Of a stretch of DNA of 64,000 bases, positions 43,085-52,670 are shown piece by piece. The position numbers were made by a program, and so were the translations under genes. The notes under the pieces were generated by a model, which had not been told where the DNA came from, did no database searches, and saw only the letters and a list, made by a program, of their open reading frames with translations. Origin of the DNA: Xenorhabdus sp014467285 (GTDB lineage Bacteria > Pseudomonadota > Gammaproteobacteria > Enterobacterales > Enterobacteriaceae); the NCBI RefSeq assembly GCF_014467285.1, contig NZ_NKHR01000008.1, forward strand, positions 1 through 64,000, written 5' to 3'. How positions within the stretch are numbered: the first letter of the stretch is position 1; each line of letters opens with the position of its first letter.

Positions 43085-44853
43085 TATTCGCTCTCTTTTT
43101 TAACAACTGAAATTGCCAGTTCTTCCAGTGATGCCGGGTTAGCGTGACTCGGCGCATCAGTCATCAGGCATGCCGCTGCTGTTGTTTTCGGGAATGCAAT
43201 AACATCGCGAATATTATCAGTATCGGTCAACAACATAACGAGGCGATCCAAACCAAAAGCCAAACCGGCATGTGGCGGTGTACCGTATTTCAGGGCGTTC
43301 AGCAAGAAGCCGAATTTTTCCTGTTGTTCCGCTTCATTGATACCCAGAATGCGGAATACAACCTGTTGCATTTCATTACGGTGAATACGAACAGAACCAC
43401 CGCCCACTTCATAGCCGTTGATAACCATGTCATAAGCATTTGCGATGGCGGATTCAGGATTGCTTTCCAATTCAGCCGCTGACATATCGCGTGGAGAAGT
43501 AAATGGATGGTGCATTGCCGTTAAACCACCTTCCCCATTCTCTTCAAACATTGGGAAATCAACAACCCAAAGCGGTTTCCAGCTTGCCAAATCTGTGATG
43601 TTCAAGTCACGGCCCAGTTTCAGGCGCAGCGCACCCATCGCATCGGTGACCACATTTTTCTTGTCAGCGCCAAAGAACAGAATATCACCATCCTGCGCAT
43701 TGGTACGGGAAAGCAGGCCTTCAACAACCTCGGCAGACAGGAATTTGGCAATCGGGCTTTGCACCCCTTCCAAACCCGCAGCACGATTGTTGACTTTCAT
43801 CCATGCCAGCCCTTTCGCACCATAGATGCCAACAAATTTACCGTATTCATCAATTTGCTTGCGGCTTAATTCTGCTCCGCCAGGGACACAGATAGTGGCA
43901 ACACGGCCTTTCGGATTATTTGCTGGTTCTGCAAAAACGGAAAACTCCACGTCTTTGACCAGATCAGCAACATCCACCAGCTCCAGTGGGTTACGCAGGT
44001 CTGGTTTATCTGAACCAAAGCGACGCATAGCTTCTTCGAAAGTCATGATTGGGAAAGTGCCCAAATCAACACCCCGCACATCCAACCACAGTTCGCGGAT
44101 CATTTTTTCCATGATTTCGCGAACTTGCTCAGCGGTCATAAAGGAAGTTTCAACGTCGATCTGGGTAAATTCAGGCTGGCGATCTGCACGCAGGTCTTCA
44201 TCGCGGAAGCATTTTACTATCTGGTAATAACGGTCGAAACCGGACATCATCAGCAATTGTTTGAAAAGCTGTGGGGACTGTGGCAACGCATAAAATTCGC
44301 CTTTATGCACACGGCTCGGCACCAGATAGTCACGGGCACCTTCCGGTGTTGCTTTGGTCAGCATTGGCGTTTCCACATCAAGGAAACCGGCATCATCCAT
44401 AAAGCGGCGAACAAAACTGGTGATTTTTGCGCGCGTTTTCAAACGCTGTGACATTTCAGGGCGACGCAAATCAAGATAGCGATATTTCAAACGCTGTTCT
44501 TCGCTATTATTCTGGTTGCTATCCAGTGGCAATGGCTCCGAACGATTGAAAATCATCAGGCTGTCTGCAAACACTTCCACTTCACCGGTTGCCATGTCTT
44601 TATTGATCTGGCTATCAGGACGGGCACGCACGGTTCCTGTAATTTGAATACAAAATTCATTACGCAGTTCAGAAGCCTGAGCAAATGCCTCTTTCTGATC
44701 TGGATCAAAGAATACCTGAACGATACCTTCGCGATCTCGCATATCAATAAATATCAGACCACCCAAATCACGACGACGGTTTACCCATCCACTAAGAGTC
44801 ACTTTTTGGCCTTCATGGGCTCGGCTCAACTGCCCACAATAATTAGTACGCAT
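43084..44853 (-). CDS. aspS: Aspartate-tRNA ligase
   Basis: A class II aminoacyl-tRNA synthetase of bacterial type (589 residues; E. coli 590). The N-terminal OB-fold for the anticodon (VTLSGWVNRRRDLGGLIFIDMRDREGIVQ) is followed by motif 1-2 (FLDVETPMLTKATPEGARDYLVPSR, CFRDEDLRADRQPEFTQID), the GAD insertion domain (about 290-410) and motif 3 (GLAFGLDRLVMLLTD). All are intact. It heads the aspS-nudB pair. Confidence 0.97.
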   Translation of the reverse strand: MRTNYCGQLSRAHEGQKVTLSGWVNRRRDLGGLIFIDMRDREGIVQVFFDPDQKEAFAQASELRNEFCIQITGTVRARPDSQINKDMATGEVEVFADSLMIFNRSEPLPLDSNQNNSEEQRLKYRYLDLRRPEMSQRLKTRAKITSFVRRFMDDAGFLDVETPMLTKATPEGARDYLVPSRVHKGEFYALPQSPQLFKQLLMMSGFDRYYQIVKCFRDEDLRADRQPEFTQIDVETSFMTAEQVREIMEKMIRELWLDVRGVDLGTFPIMTFEEAMRRFGSDKPDLRNPLELVDVADLVKDVEFSVFAEPANNPKGRVATICVPGGAELSRKQIDEYGKFVGIYGAKGLAWMKVNNRAAGLEGVQSPIAKFLSAEVVEGLLSRTNAQDGDILFFGADKKNVVTDAMGALRLKLGRDLNITDLASWKPLWVVDFPMFEENGEGGLTAMHHPFTSPRDMSAAELESNPESAIANAYDMVINGYEVGGGSVRIHRNEMQQVVFRILGINEAEQQEKFGFLLNALKYGTPPHAGLAFGLDRLVMLLTDTDNIRDVIAFPKTTAAACLMTDAPSHANPASLEELAISVVKKESE

Positions 44854-45138
44854 ACAATATCCTTTTACTCAGCTCGTTATGCTTTCTGCTGCGGAAATTT
44901 TGGCATTGTTCTTTCGAAAAAAAATTGTTCTTTTGAGAAGAATTGTCAAAAAAGGTAGCCATTATACTGGAAATTCTAACCAGAGATAAGGCCATAACAT
45001 CGTTCTTAGCAAGACAATTTTTTGCTATCCGATAGCATTCATAGGATTTATTATTAAATACTATGATTTATAGCGACAGGTTGCTTTTTGACGTTTATCA
45101 TCATTCGGCCGTTTTTTGGTTAGGCAATGGAGTTAAAA

Positions 45139-45537
45139 ATGGTTAGCTCGCTTTATATAATACTGGGCGCACTATTACTGATTAAGCTGTCTCTGGATGT
45201 AGTCAAATTAAGAATGCAATACCAGATAGCCTATGGCGATGGCGGTTTTTACGAATTACAAACAGCCATTCGGGTTCATGGTAACGCGGTTGAATACATT
45301 CCCATTTCAATGCTGTTATTGATCGTAATGGAGATGAATGGTGCAGCCGTCTGGATGCTGCATGTTTGTGGATTAGTGTTACTTTCCGGCAGGCTACTAC
45401 ATTACTTCGGCCTGCGTCATCGTGAGATACGCTGGCGACGTATGGGCATGGCGGCAACCTATATCTCAATGCTGATAATGATTATTACCAATATTTACTA
45501 TCTGCCTTGGGAGCAAATATTTTCTCTTTATTCGTAA
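45139..45537 (+). CDS. yecN: MAPEG family membrane protein YecN
   Basis: A 132-residue four-helix MAPEG protein, related to glutathione transferases and eicosanoid enzymes. MVSSLYIILGALLLIKLSLDVVKLRMQY starts as in E. coli YecN and has GGAG 6 bases ahead; ATG 45127 is discounted. The conserved RIHGNAVEYIPI-like segment reads AIRVHGNAVEYIPISMLLL. The substrate is unknown. The 285 bases between this gene and aspS hold divergent promoters with no other recognised element. Confidence 0.92.
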   Translation: MVSSLYIILGALLLIKLSLDVVKLRMQYQIAYGDGGFYELQTAIRVHGNAVEYIPISMLLLIVMEMNGAAVWMLHVCGLVLLSGRLLHYFGLRHREIRWRRMGMAATYISMLIMIITNIYYLPWEQIFSLYS

Positions 45538-45549
45538 ATAGCTCGCCAG

Positions 45550-45604
45550 TATATATCCAATATATTTCGGGTTACAGCGCGACGGTAGCTACATTCTGCC
45601 GTCG
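45550..45604. repeat. Palindromic-repeat arm and hairpin after yecN
   Basis: TATATATCCAATATATTTCG followed by GGTTACAGCGCGACGG resembles one arm of the TATACCCAATAGATTTCAAG-type repeats, and GCGACGG...CCGTCGC (45578-45604) forms a hairpin. It probably terminates yecN. Confidence 0.45.
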
Positions 45605-45740
45605 CAATCTATGCTACAAAAATCGGGTAAAGTATGGTTTTCATCAACACCCTATATAATCTTGATTATCCCTTTTTGCCTTTTCCCGCATTCTGTTAGA
45701 ATGCCCACTTCTTATTATTGTTTCCAAAACCAATGCTGTT

Positions 45741-46514
45741 ATGTCAAATCAAGATCCTCATAATCAACGGGACAGCCTATTCTCTGCCCCTATCGCCAAT
45801 TTAGGCGACTGGAGTTTCGATGAACGGGTTGCCGAAGTCTTTCCTGATATGGTGAAACGCTCCATTCCCGGTTACTCCAATATCATTTCCATGATAGGTA
45901 TGCTGGCAGAACGTTTTATCACGCCGGACAGTCAAATTTATGATCTCGGTTGTTCCCTTGGCGCAGCCACGTTATCAATCCGCCGCGCCATCAGTGCCGA
46001 TGGCTGTGATACAGAAGGTTGCCGTATTATTGCCGTCGATAATTCACCGGCAATGGTGGAACGCTGCCGTCGCCATATTGACGCTTTCAAGGCCAGCATC
46101 CCCGTTGAGGTGATCGAACAAGATATTCTTGATATTGATATTCAAAATGCGTCAATGGTTGTGTTGAATTTCACATTGCAATTCCTGCATCCCGATGATC
46201 GTCAGAAAATGCTGGATAAAATTTATGCGGGATTAAAACCCGGCGGTGTTCTGGTTCTTTCTGAAAAATTCAATTTTGAAGATGACCGAATTGGTGAATT
46301 ACTATTCAATATGCACTACGATTTCAAGCGAGCCAATGGATATAGTGAACTGGAGATCAGCCAGAAACGCAGTATGCTGGAAAACGTCATGCGGACAGAT
46401 TCTGTTGAAACCCATAAATCACGTCTCAAACAAGCAGGGTTCCAGCATGTTGAAGTCTGGTTCCAGTGCTTTAACTTTGGTTCACTATTGGCAATAAAGG
46501 GAGCTGACCAATGA
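45741..46514 (+). CDS. cmoA: Carboxy-S-adenosyl-L-methionine synthase CmoA
   Basis: A 257-residue Rossmann-fold enzyme that makes carboxy-SAM from SAM and prephenate for wobble uridine modification. Motif I is YDLGCSLGAATLSIR; the VLNFTLQFLHPDDRQKMLDKIYAGLKPGGVLVLSEKF segment is typical. It overlaps cmoB by four bases (ATGA). Confidence 0.96.
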   Translation: MSNQDPHNQRDSLFSAPIANLGDWSFDERVAEVFPDMVKRSIPGYSNIISMIGMLAERFITPDSQIYDLGCSLGAATLSIRRAISADGCDTEGCRIIAVDNSPAMVERCRRHIDAFKASIPVEVIEQDILDIDIQNASMVVLNFTLQFLHPDDRQKMLDKIYAGLKPGGVLVLSEKFNFEDDRIGELLFNMHYDFKRANGYSELEISQKRSMLENVMRTDSVETHKSRLKQAGFQHVEVWFQCFNFGSLLAIKGADQ

Positions 46515-47482
46515 TCGATTTCGGCAATTTTTATCAATTGATCGCCAAAAATCACTTGAGTCATTGGTTGGAATGCTTACCCGCGCAATTGAACCATTGG
46601 CAAAAAGCATCACTGCATGGTCAGTTCAGTTCATGGGTAAAGAATCTGGAGAATTTACCTGAAATTCAACCTTCTCATCTTGACCTGAAAAATGGTGTCA
46701 TTGCTACACACGAACCCGAATTGCCTGATGGCGAAAAAGCGCGCATCCGCAATATTCTTAAGATATTGATGCCTTGGCGCAAAGGGCCTTTTTCACTGTA
46801 TGGCGTTGAGATTGATACCGAATGGCGTTCTGACTGGAAATGGGATCGCGTTCTTCCCCACATTTCGCCTTTAGAAGGGAAAACCGTGCTGGATGTCGGT
46901 TGTGGCAGCGGTTATCACATGTGGCGCATGGTGGGTGAAGGAGCACAATTCGTTGTGGGTATCGATCCAACCCAACTTTTCCTTTGCCAGTTTGAAGCCG
47001 TCAGGAAATTACTGGGTAACGATCAACGTGCCCACCTTCTGCCATTGGGTATTGAGCAATTACCCGAATTAAAAACCTTTGACACCGTATTTTCAATGGG
47101 TGTGCTTTATCACCGTCGTTCTCCCCTCGATCATTTGTGGCAATTGAAAAACCAACTGGTTTCCGGTGGTGAGCTTATTTTAGAAAGTCTGGTCATTGAA
47201 GGTGATGAACACCAATGCCTCATTCCGGGTGAACGTTACGCACAAATGCGGAATGTCTACTTTATTCCATCCGCCAAGATGCTGAAAGTCTGGCTGGAAA
47301 AATGCGGTTTTGAGGATGTCAGGATTGTCGATCATGCGGTTACAACACTGGATGAACAACGCCAGACGGAATGGATGAAGACCGAATCCCTGGCTGATTT
47401 TCTTGATTCAGGCGATCACAGTAAAACGATTGAAGGCTACCCTGCGCCATTGCGGGCTGTTCTTATCGCCCGTAAGCCATAA
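46511..47482 (+). CDS. cmoB: tRNA U34 carboxymethyltransferase CmoB
   Basis: A 323-residue transferase that uses carboxy-SAM to form cmo5U34 in tRNA. An N-terminal domain is followed by the methyltransferase fold with VLDVGCGSGYHMWRMVGEGA and the DTVFSMGVLYHRRSPLDHL segment. It is coupled to cmoA and ends at a terminator shared with cutC. Confidence 0.96.
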   Translation: MIDFGNFYQLIAKNHLSHWLECLPAQLNHWQKASLHGQFSSWVKNLENLPEIQPSHLDLKNGVIATHEPELPDGEKARIRNILKILMPWRKGPFSLYGVEIDTEWRSDWKWDRVLPHISPLEGKTVLDVGCGSGYHMWRMVGEGAQFVVGIDPTQLFLCQFEAVRKLLGNDQRAHLLPLGIEQLPELKTFDTVFSMGVLYHRRSPLDHLWQLKNQLVSGGELILESLVIEGDEHQCLIPGERYAQMRNVYFIPSAKMLKVWLEKCGFEDVRIVDHAVTTLDEQRQTEWMKTESLADFLDSGDHSKTIEGYPAPLRAVLIARKP

Positions 47483-47504
47483 TCGTAAGCCATAGTCCTG
47501 ATGT

Positions 47505-47530
47505 GTGAACTGCCCGTCATGGCAGTTCAC
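47505..47530. terminator. Terminator between cmoB and cutC
   Basis: GTGAACTGCC-CGTCAT-GGCAGTTCAC, a perfect 10-bp stem between convergent genes. Confidence 0.75.
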
Positions 47531-47549
47531 TCCCTTAATAATGAATATG

Positions 47550-48302
47550 TTATTTTTTACGTTGAATCAGACTAATGATACCTTTCATTGATTCAACTAA
47601 CTGACCATCAACACTATGGTATAAGTACTCATCCACATCGCGTTCATCCGAACGCATCGTCACCCCCACTTTTCGGTACTTCATGGAAGAAGGCGACATT
47701 TTACTGGCTGAACTATGAATTTCCGTTGCACCAATTTCCAGAAACTTACTGATATTACTCATTCTGACACCCGCTCCCGGCATAATAATCGGCCCCTGAC
47801 TGGCTTGGACTAATTCTTTTAGCAGAGGCAGCCCCATTTCAGCATTTTGCTGCTGGCCTGAGGTCAAAATGCGTTGTACACCTAGCTCAGTTAGTTGCTG
47901 TAATGCAGCGTATGGATTCAGACACATATCAAAAGCACGATGAAAAGTTACCGCCATATTCCCTGACAACGACATCAATTGCCGCATACGAAGCCAATCA
48001 ATATGACCTTCTTCGTTCAAAACCCCAAAAACAATGCCGGGGAATCCCATATCACGGATAAGGGCTACATCATTTTTCATGACCTCAAAGTCCGTGTTGC
48101 TATAGCAAAAGTCTCCCCCCCTTGGCCGGACGATTGGATGCACAGGAATGGATATCTGCTGCACTGCCTGCCGCAACGCCCCAAAACTAGGAGTCACCCC
48201 ACCTTCCGACGGGCTTGCGCATAATTCAATGCGATCAGCACCTGCTTGTTGTGCAACCAAAGCACAACTTATGCTATAACAGCAAATTTCCAGCTTTATC
48301 AT
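47550..48302 (-). CDS. cutC: CutC family protein
   Basis: A 250-residue TIM-barrel protein. MIKLEICCYSISCALVAQQAGADRIELCASPSEGGVTPSFG is the invariant CutC start, with VRPRGGDFCYS, FHRAFDM and RILTSGQQ following. It was named for copper homeostasis in E. coli, a role that has been questioned; no catalytic activity is firmly established. It is convergent with cmoB and next to yecM, as in E. coli. Confidence 0.94.
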   Translation of the reverse strand: MIKLEICCYSISCALVAQQAGADRIELCASPSEGGVTPSFGALRQAVQQISIPVHPIVRPRGGDFCYSNTDFEVMKNDVALIRDMGFPGIVFGVLNEEGHIDWLRMRQLMSLSGNMAVTFHRAFDMCLNPYAALQQLTELGVQRILTSGQQQNAEMGLPLLKELVQASQGPIIMPGAGVRMSNISKFLEIGATEIHSSASKMSPSSMKYRKVGVTMRSDERDVDEYLYHSVDGQLVESMKGIISLIQRKK

Positions 48303-48471
48303 TTAAAGCCCCTCGGATATAAATTCGCCAACAAACCAATTACATGCTTTCAAAATATTTCATTACTGAATTTATTAACTATGACAATTAATTTTCGTTA
48401 GTGGTTTGTTGAAAGTCACAAGGTTAGAATTTTTTGCCAGACCTACATGAGAAAAAAGTCATTTTTGCCGA

Positions 48472-49026
48472 CTAGCACTCACTTTTGATAATGTCTTTGA
48501 TAGAAAAAGGGTGGAATTTAATCGTGATTTCACTATCAGTTACCGCTAATGTTGGGTTTGGTAACCTTTCCTTGTCCCCTTTAGGGTGGCTCTCTTTTGT
48601 GCGAAAACCGTCAGGAAGCGGATGGGGTAATAACTGACAGGCTTCATATATAAGTTGCTCCGGCTTTACAGGCAGAACAAGTTCAACGTGCTCCCAGCCT
48701 TGGTGGGCATAATGTTTTTTACCCGGATAAGGTAGTTCCACGCAATCAATCTGCCATTCAAGCACGGTAATTGGCTGTTCCAATTCAAACAAACAAATTG
48801 GGCGACCATTGATGATATTTTCAGACATCAACTGACCACATTGTAGAAAGCCTTGACGCCAGCGATCCGCTATCGCACTTTCATGACAACGCAGAGAAAT
48901 ATGATCCGCTGAATATTGCGCAAGAGATAAACCAAGACGCTCACCAAATTGTATTAATTTTTGTTCAAACGCCCCTAAATCAGAAACTAAATCCTGTAAT
49001 TCAGAAATTGCTGAAAAGTGTGTCAT
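48472..49026 (-). CDS. yecM: YecM family VOC-like protein
   Basis: A 184-residue protein of the YecM family, whose structure resembles isomerases and vicinal-oxygen-chelate metalloenzymes. Features are DHISLRCHESAIADRWRQGFLQCG, NGRPICLFELEQPI and YPGKKHYAHQGWEHVELVLP, which supply the His and Glu candidates for a metal site. The function is unknown. It lies between cutC and divergent argS, as in E. coli. Confidence 0.92.
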   Translation of the reverse strand: MTHFSAISELQDLVSDLGAFEQKLIQFGERLGLSLAQYSADHISLRCHESAIADRWRQGFLQCGQLMSENIINGRPICLFELEQPITVLEWQIDCVELPYPGKKHYAHQGWEHVELVLPVKPEQLIYEACQLLPHPLPDGFRTKESHPKGDKERLPNPTLAVTDSEITIKFHPFSIKDIIKSEC

Positions 49027-49291
49027 CTCGTACCCATCAAAAAGTCGTCAAAAATATTTCCTGCCATGTGAAAAACACGGCAATTACCATAGAAATGGCG
49101 AAGAATCGCCTGAAAGGCAAGCTGAAAACAAAAAGTCATACCACCAACGTTGGCAGATGGTAGCATGCAGGATGCTGAATATGATATAAAACCCGTTATT
49201 TTCTCATAACCCACGCATTTGAAAGTATTTGCATAATTCCAATGCAGGAACTTTCGTGCGTAACTTTTTGTGCGTAACTTAAGGTAACACG

Positions 49292-51022
49292 GTGAATATT
49301 CAGGCCATTCTTTCAGAAAAAATCAGCCAGGCGCTGATTGCAGCAGGTGCTCCAGCCGACAGCGAAGCTCACGTTCGTCAATCTGCAAAAGCCCAATTTG
49401 GTGACTACCAAGCAAACGGCGTCATGGCGGCAGCTAAAAAAGTGGGCATGCCACCCCGACAATTGGCAGAAAAAGTCGTCGGTTTGCTGGATCTGCAAGG
49501 AATTGCCAGCAAAACTGAAATTGCAGGGCCGGGTTTTATCAATATTTTTCTGGATAAAGCGTGGGTTGCTGCCAATATCGAAACTGCGCTGAAAGCCGAA
49601 AAATTGGGTATTACGCCAGTAGAGCCACAAACTATCGTTATCGACTATTCTGCCCCAAATGTTGCCAAGCAGATGCACATTGGTCATATCCGCTCCACCA
49701 TCATTGGCGATGCCGCTGCGCGTACTCTGGAGTTTTTGGGCCACAAAGTTATCCGGGCCAACCATCTCGGTGACTGGGGAACCCAATTCGGGATGCTGAT
49801 TGCCTATCTGGAAAAAGTCCAGAATGAGAATGCCGATGAAATGGCGCTGGCAGATTTGGAAGCTTTCTATCGTGAAGCGAAGAAAACTTACGATGAAGAT
49901 GAAGAGTTTGCTGTTCGTGCCCGCAGCTATGTCGTGAAACTGCAAGGCGGTGATGAATATTGCCGTGCAATGTGGCGTAAGCTGGTTGATATCACCATGT
50001 CACAGAATCAGGAAACTTATAACCGCCTTAACGTCACCCTGACAGAAAAAGATGTTATGGGTGAAAGCCTGTATAACGATATGCTGCCGGGCATTGTTGC
50101 CGATCTAAAACAGCGTGGGCTTGCCGTTGAGAGTGATGGCGCGATCGTGGTTTACCTTGATGAATTCAAAAATAAAGAAGGTGAACCGATGGGTGTTATC
50201 ATCCAGAAAAAAGATGGCGGTTACCTTTACACCACCACAGATATTGCCTGTGCTAAATACCGTCATGAAGTTCTGCATGCCGACCGTGTTCTTTACTACA
50301 TTGATTCACGCCAACACCAACATCTGGTGCAGGCTTGGACGATTGTACACAAAGCAGGTTATATCCCGGGATCCATGTCGCTCGAACATCACATGTTTGG
50401 CATGATGTTGGGTAAAGATGGCAAGCCATTCAAAACCCGTGCAGGCGGTACAGTAAAACTGTCTGATTTGCTGGATGAAGCTATTGAACGCTCGGAAGCG
50501 CTGATCCGTGAGAAAAACCCGGATATGCCGGAAGACGAGCTGAAAAAAGTTATCGAAGCTGTGGGTATTGGCGCGGTAAAATACGCCGATCTCTCCAAAA
50601 ACCGTACCACCGACTATGTATTCGACTGGGATAACATGCTTGCCTTTGAAGGTAATACCGCACCTTACATGCAGTATGCTTATACCCGCGTCAATTCTAT
50701 CTTCAAACGTGCTGAAATTGATGAAAGCAGCCTGACAAAACCGGTTCTTCTAAACGAAGAGCGCGAACAGGCTCTGGCGACCCGCTTACTGCAATTTGAA
50801 GAAACCATCATGACTGTAGCCCGCGAAGGTACACCTCACGTTATGTGTGCTTATCTGTACGATTTGGCAGGCCTGTTCTCTGGTTTCTACGAACATTGCC
50901 CGATCCTGAGTGCCGATAGCGAAGAAGTGCGCCAAAGCCGCTTGAAATTGGCTCTGCTGACGGCGAAGACATTGAAGCAAGGCCTTGATACTTTGGGTAT
51001 TCAAACAGTAGAACGGATGTAA
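49292..51022 (+). CDS. argS: Arginine-tRNA ligase
   Basis: A class I synthetase (576 residues; E. coli 577). The start codon is GTG, as in E. coli, with AAGGTAA ahead. An additional N-terminal domain for tRNA recognition comes first; the HIGH motif is HIGH in VAKQMHIGHIRSTIIGD, and SLEHHMFGMMLGKDGKPFKTRAGGTVKL carries the degenerate KMSK-equivalent region. The C-terminal anticodon domain ends in VERM. It is followed by a bidirectional terminator. Confidence 0.97.
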   Translation: MNIQAILSEKISQALIAAGAPADSEAHVRQSAKAQFGDYQANGVMAAAKKVGMPPRQLAEKVVGLLDLQGIASKTEIAGPGFINIFLDKAWVAANIETALKAEKLGITPVEPQTIVIDYSAPNVAKQMHIGHIRSTIIGDAAARTLEFLGHKVIRANHLGDWGTQFGMLIAYLEKVQNENADEMALADLEAFYREAKKTYDEDEEFAVRARSYVVKLQGGDEYCRAMWRKLVDITMSQNQETYNRLNVTLTEKDVMGESLYNDMLPGIVADLKQRGLAVESDGAIVVYLDEFKNKEGEPMGVIIQKKDGGYLYTTTDIACAKYRHEVLHADRVLYYIDSRQHQHLVQAWTIVHKAGYIPGSMSLEHHMFGMMLGKDGKPFKTRAGGTVKLSDLLDEAIERSEALIREKNPDMPEDELKKVIEAVGIGAVKYADLSKNRTTDYVFDWDNMLAFEGNTAPYMQYAYTRVNSIFKRAEIDESSLTKPVLLNEEREQALATRLLQFEETIMTVAREGTPHVMCAYLYDLAGLFSGFYEHCPILSADSEEVRQSRLKLALLTAKTLKQGLDTLGIQTVERM

Positions 51023-51030
51023 ACACTTTA

Positions 51031-51073
51031 TTTAAAACTGGCGTAGAATAAATTATTTTACGCCAGTTTTAAA
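51031..51073. terminator. Bidirectional terminator between argS and murJ
   Basis: TTTAAAACTGGCGTA and TACGCCAGTTTTAAA form a perfect 15-bp stem around a 13-base loop, with A and T tracts at both ends. Confidence 0.9.
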
Positions 51074-51131
51074 ATTAATAATTTTATTTCCTGTAACAAA
51101 TTCTAAGAATAAGTTAATTAACTTAGTTTTC

Positions 51132-52670
51132 TTAATGCAATCCGCGTTGGGCAAAATCTTTCAACCTGAATCCCATTAGGGCCAGTGCTGCAAAATAACT
51201 ACCCGCCCCGGCAATCACAACACCCATTAGCCGTAGCAAGCGTAATGCCATATTGCCCTGTTCCCAAGCCGGCATAAACCACAATATCGTCAGTAATACC
51301 CCAACCATTACCGCAATTGCTACCGCCAGTTTCAGCAGAAATACCCCCCATCCTGCCAATGGCTTGAAGATCTCACGCTTGCGTAATTGCCAATAGAGCA
51401 TACTTGCATTGAAACACGCAGCCAAACCAATAGAGAGTGCTAACCCTGCGTGTTTCAACGGGCCAATAAAAGCCAGGTTCATCAACTGAGTTAAGATCAG
51501 AGTTGCAATTGCAATCTTGACCGGCGTTTTTATATCCTGACGAGAATAGAAACCCGGCGCCAGAACTTTAACCACAATCAATCCCATTAAACCAAAGCAA
51601 TAGGCGATCAATGCCCGTTGCGTCATTTCTGCATCAAAGGCAGAAAAATTGCCGTATTGAAAAAGTGCTACCGTCAATGGCTCTGCCAGAATGCCCAATG
51701 CCACCGCACAAGGTAAGGCCAGCAAGAAGCAGAGACGCAGCCCCCAATCCATTAATTTCCGATATTCTTCATGATTGCCACTGGAAAAACTTTTCGCCAA
51801 TGAAGGCAATAAAATCGTTCCCAGTGCTACCCCCAATACCCCGGAAGGCAATTCCATTAAACGATCTGCGTAATACATCCACGAAACGGAGCCTGAAACC
51901 AGAAATGAAGCAAAAATAGTGTTGATGATTAATGAAATCTGGCTGACTGAAACACCTAAAATAGCCGGCCCCATCTGGCGGATAACACGCCATACGCCAC
52001 TATCACGGAAAGAAACTCTGGGTAATACCAGCATGCCGATTTTTTTCAGGTGAGGAAGCTGATAAGCCAATTGCAAAATACCACCAGCAATAACCGCCCA
52101 CCCCAATGCCATCACAGGCGGATTACAATAAGGTGCCACAAACAGTGAAAAGACGATCATACTGATATTCAGTAACGTAGGCGCAAACGCCGGCACAGAG
52201 AAGCGATTCCATGTATTGAGGATCGCCCCTGCCAAAGAAACCAACGATATCAGGAAGATGTAGGGAAAGGTAATTCTCAGCAGATCGCGGGTTAAAACAA
52301 ACTTATCCGGCGTATCAGCAAAACCGGGGGCCGTCACATAAATAACCCAAGGAGCGGCAATCACACCTATCACCGTGACTATCGCTAAAATCAGTGTCAA
52401 CATTCCCGACACATACGCAATAAATGTACGGGTTGCCTCATCACCCTGCTGATTTTTATATTCAGCAAGAATAGGAACAAATGCCTGTGAGAAAGCCCCC
52501 TCGGCAAAAATACGCCGCAACAAGTTAGGAAGCTTGAAAGCAACGAAAAAAGCATCCGTTGCCACACCGGCTCCAAATATACGGGCAATGATGGCATCAC
52601 GAATAAAGCCCAGAACGCGAGAAAACATCGTCATTGAGCTAACCGCTGCCAGTGATTTTAGTAAGTTCAT
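51132..52670 (-). CDS. murJ: Lipid II flippase MurJ (MviN)
   Basis: A 512-residue MOP-family flippase with 14 membrane helices that moves lipid II across the inner membrane. MNLLKSLAAVSSMTMFSRVLGFIRDAIIARIFGAGVATDAFFVAFKLPNLLRRIFAEGAFSQAFVP contains the essential Arg residues in the first helices. The length equals E. coli MurJ. In E. coli the gene borders the flagellar flg cluster; here it borders a type VI secretion cluster. Confidence 0.96.
   Translation of the reverse strand: MNLLKSLAAVSSMTMFSRVLGFIRDAIIARIFGAGVATDAFFVAFKLPNLLRRIFAEGAFSQAFVPILAEYKNQQGDEATRTFIAYVSGMLTLILAIVTVIGVIAAPWVIYVTAPGFADTPDKFVLTRDLLRITFPYIFLISLVSLAGAILNTWNRFSVPAFAPTLLNISMIVFSLFVAPYCNPPVMALGWAVIAGGILQLAYQLPHLKKIGMLVLPRVSFRDSGVWRVIRQMGPAILGVSVSQISLIINTIFASFLVSGSVSWMYYADRLMELPSGVLGVALGTILLPSLAKSFSSGNHEEYRKLMDWGLRLCFLLALPCAVALGILAEPLTVALFQYGNFSAFDAEMTQRALIAYCFGLMGLIVVKVLAPGFYSRQDIKTPVKIAIATLILTQLMNLAFIGPLKHAGLALSIGLAACFNASMLYWQLRKREIFKPLAGWGVFLLKLAVAIAVMVGVLLTILWFMPAWEQGNMALRLLRLMGVVIAGAGSYFAALALMGFRLKDFAQRGLH

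Noticed and set aside
43144..44451. Several plus-strand open frames of 100-130 residues opposite aspS
   Set aside because: Shadows of a highly conserved gene; no ribosome sites and no recognisable protein features.
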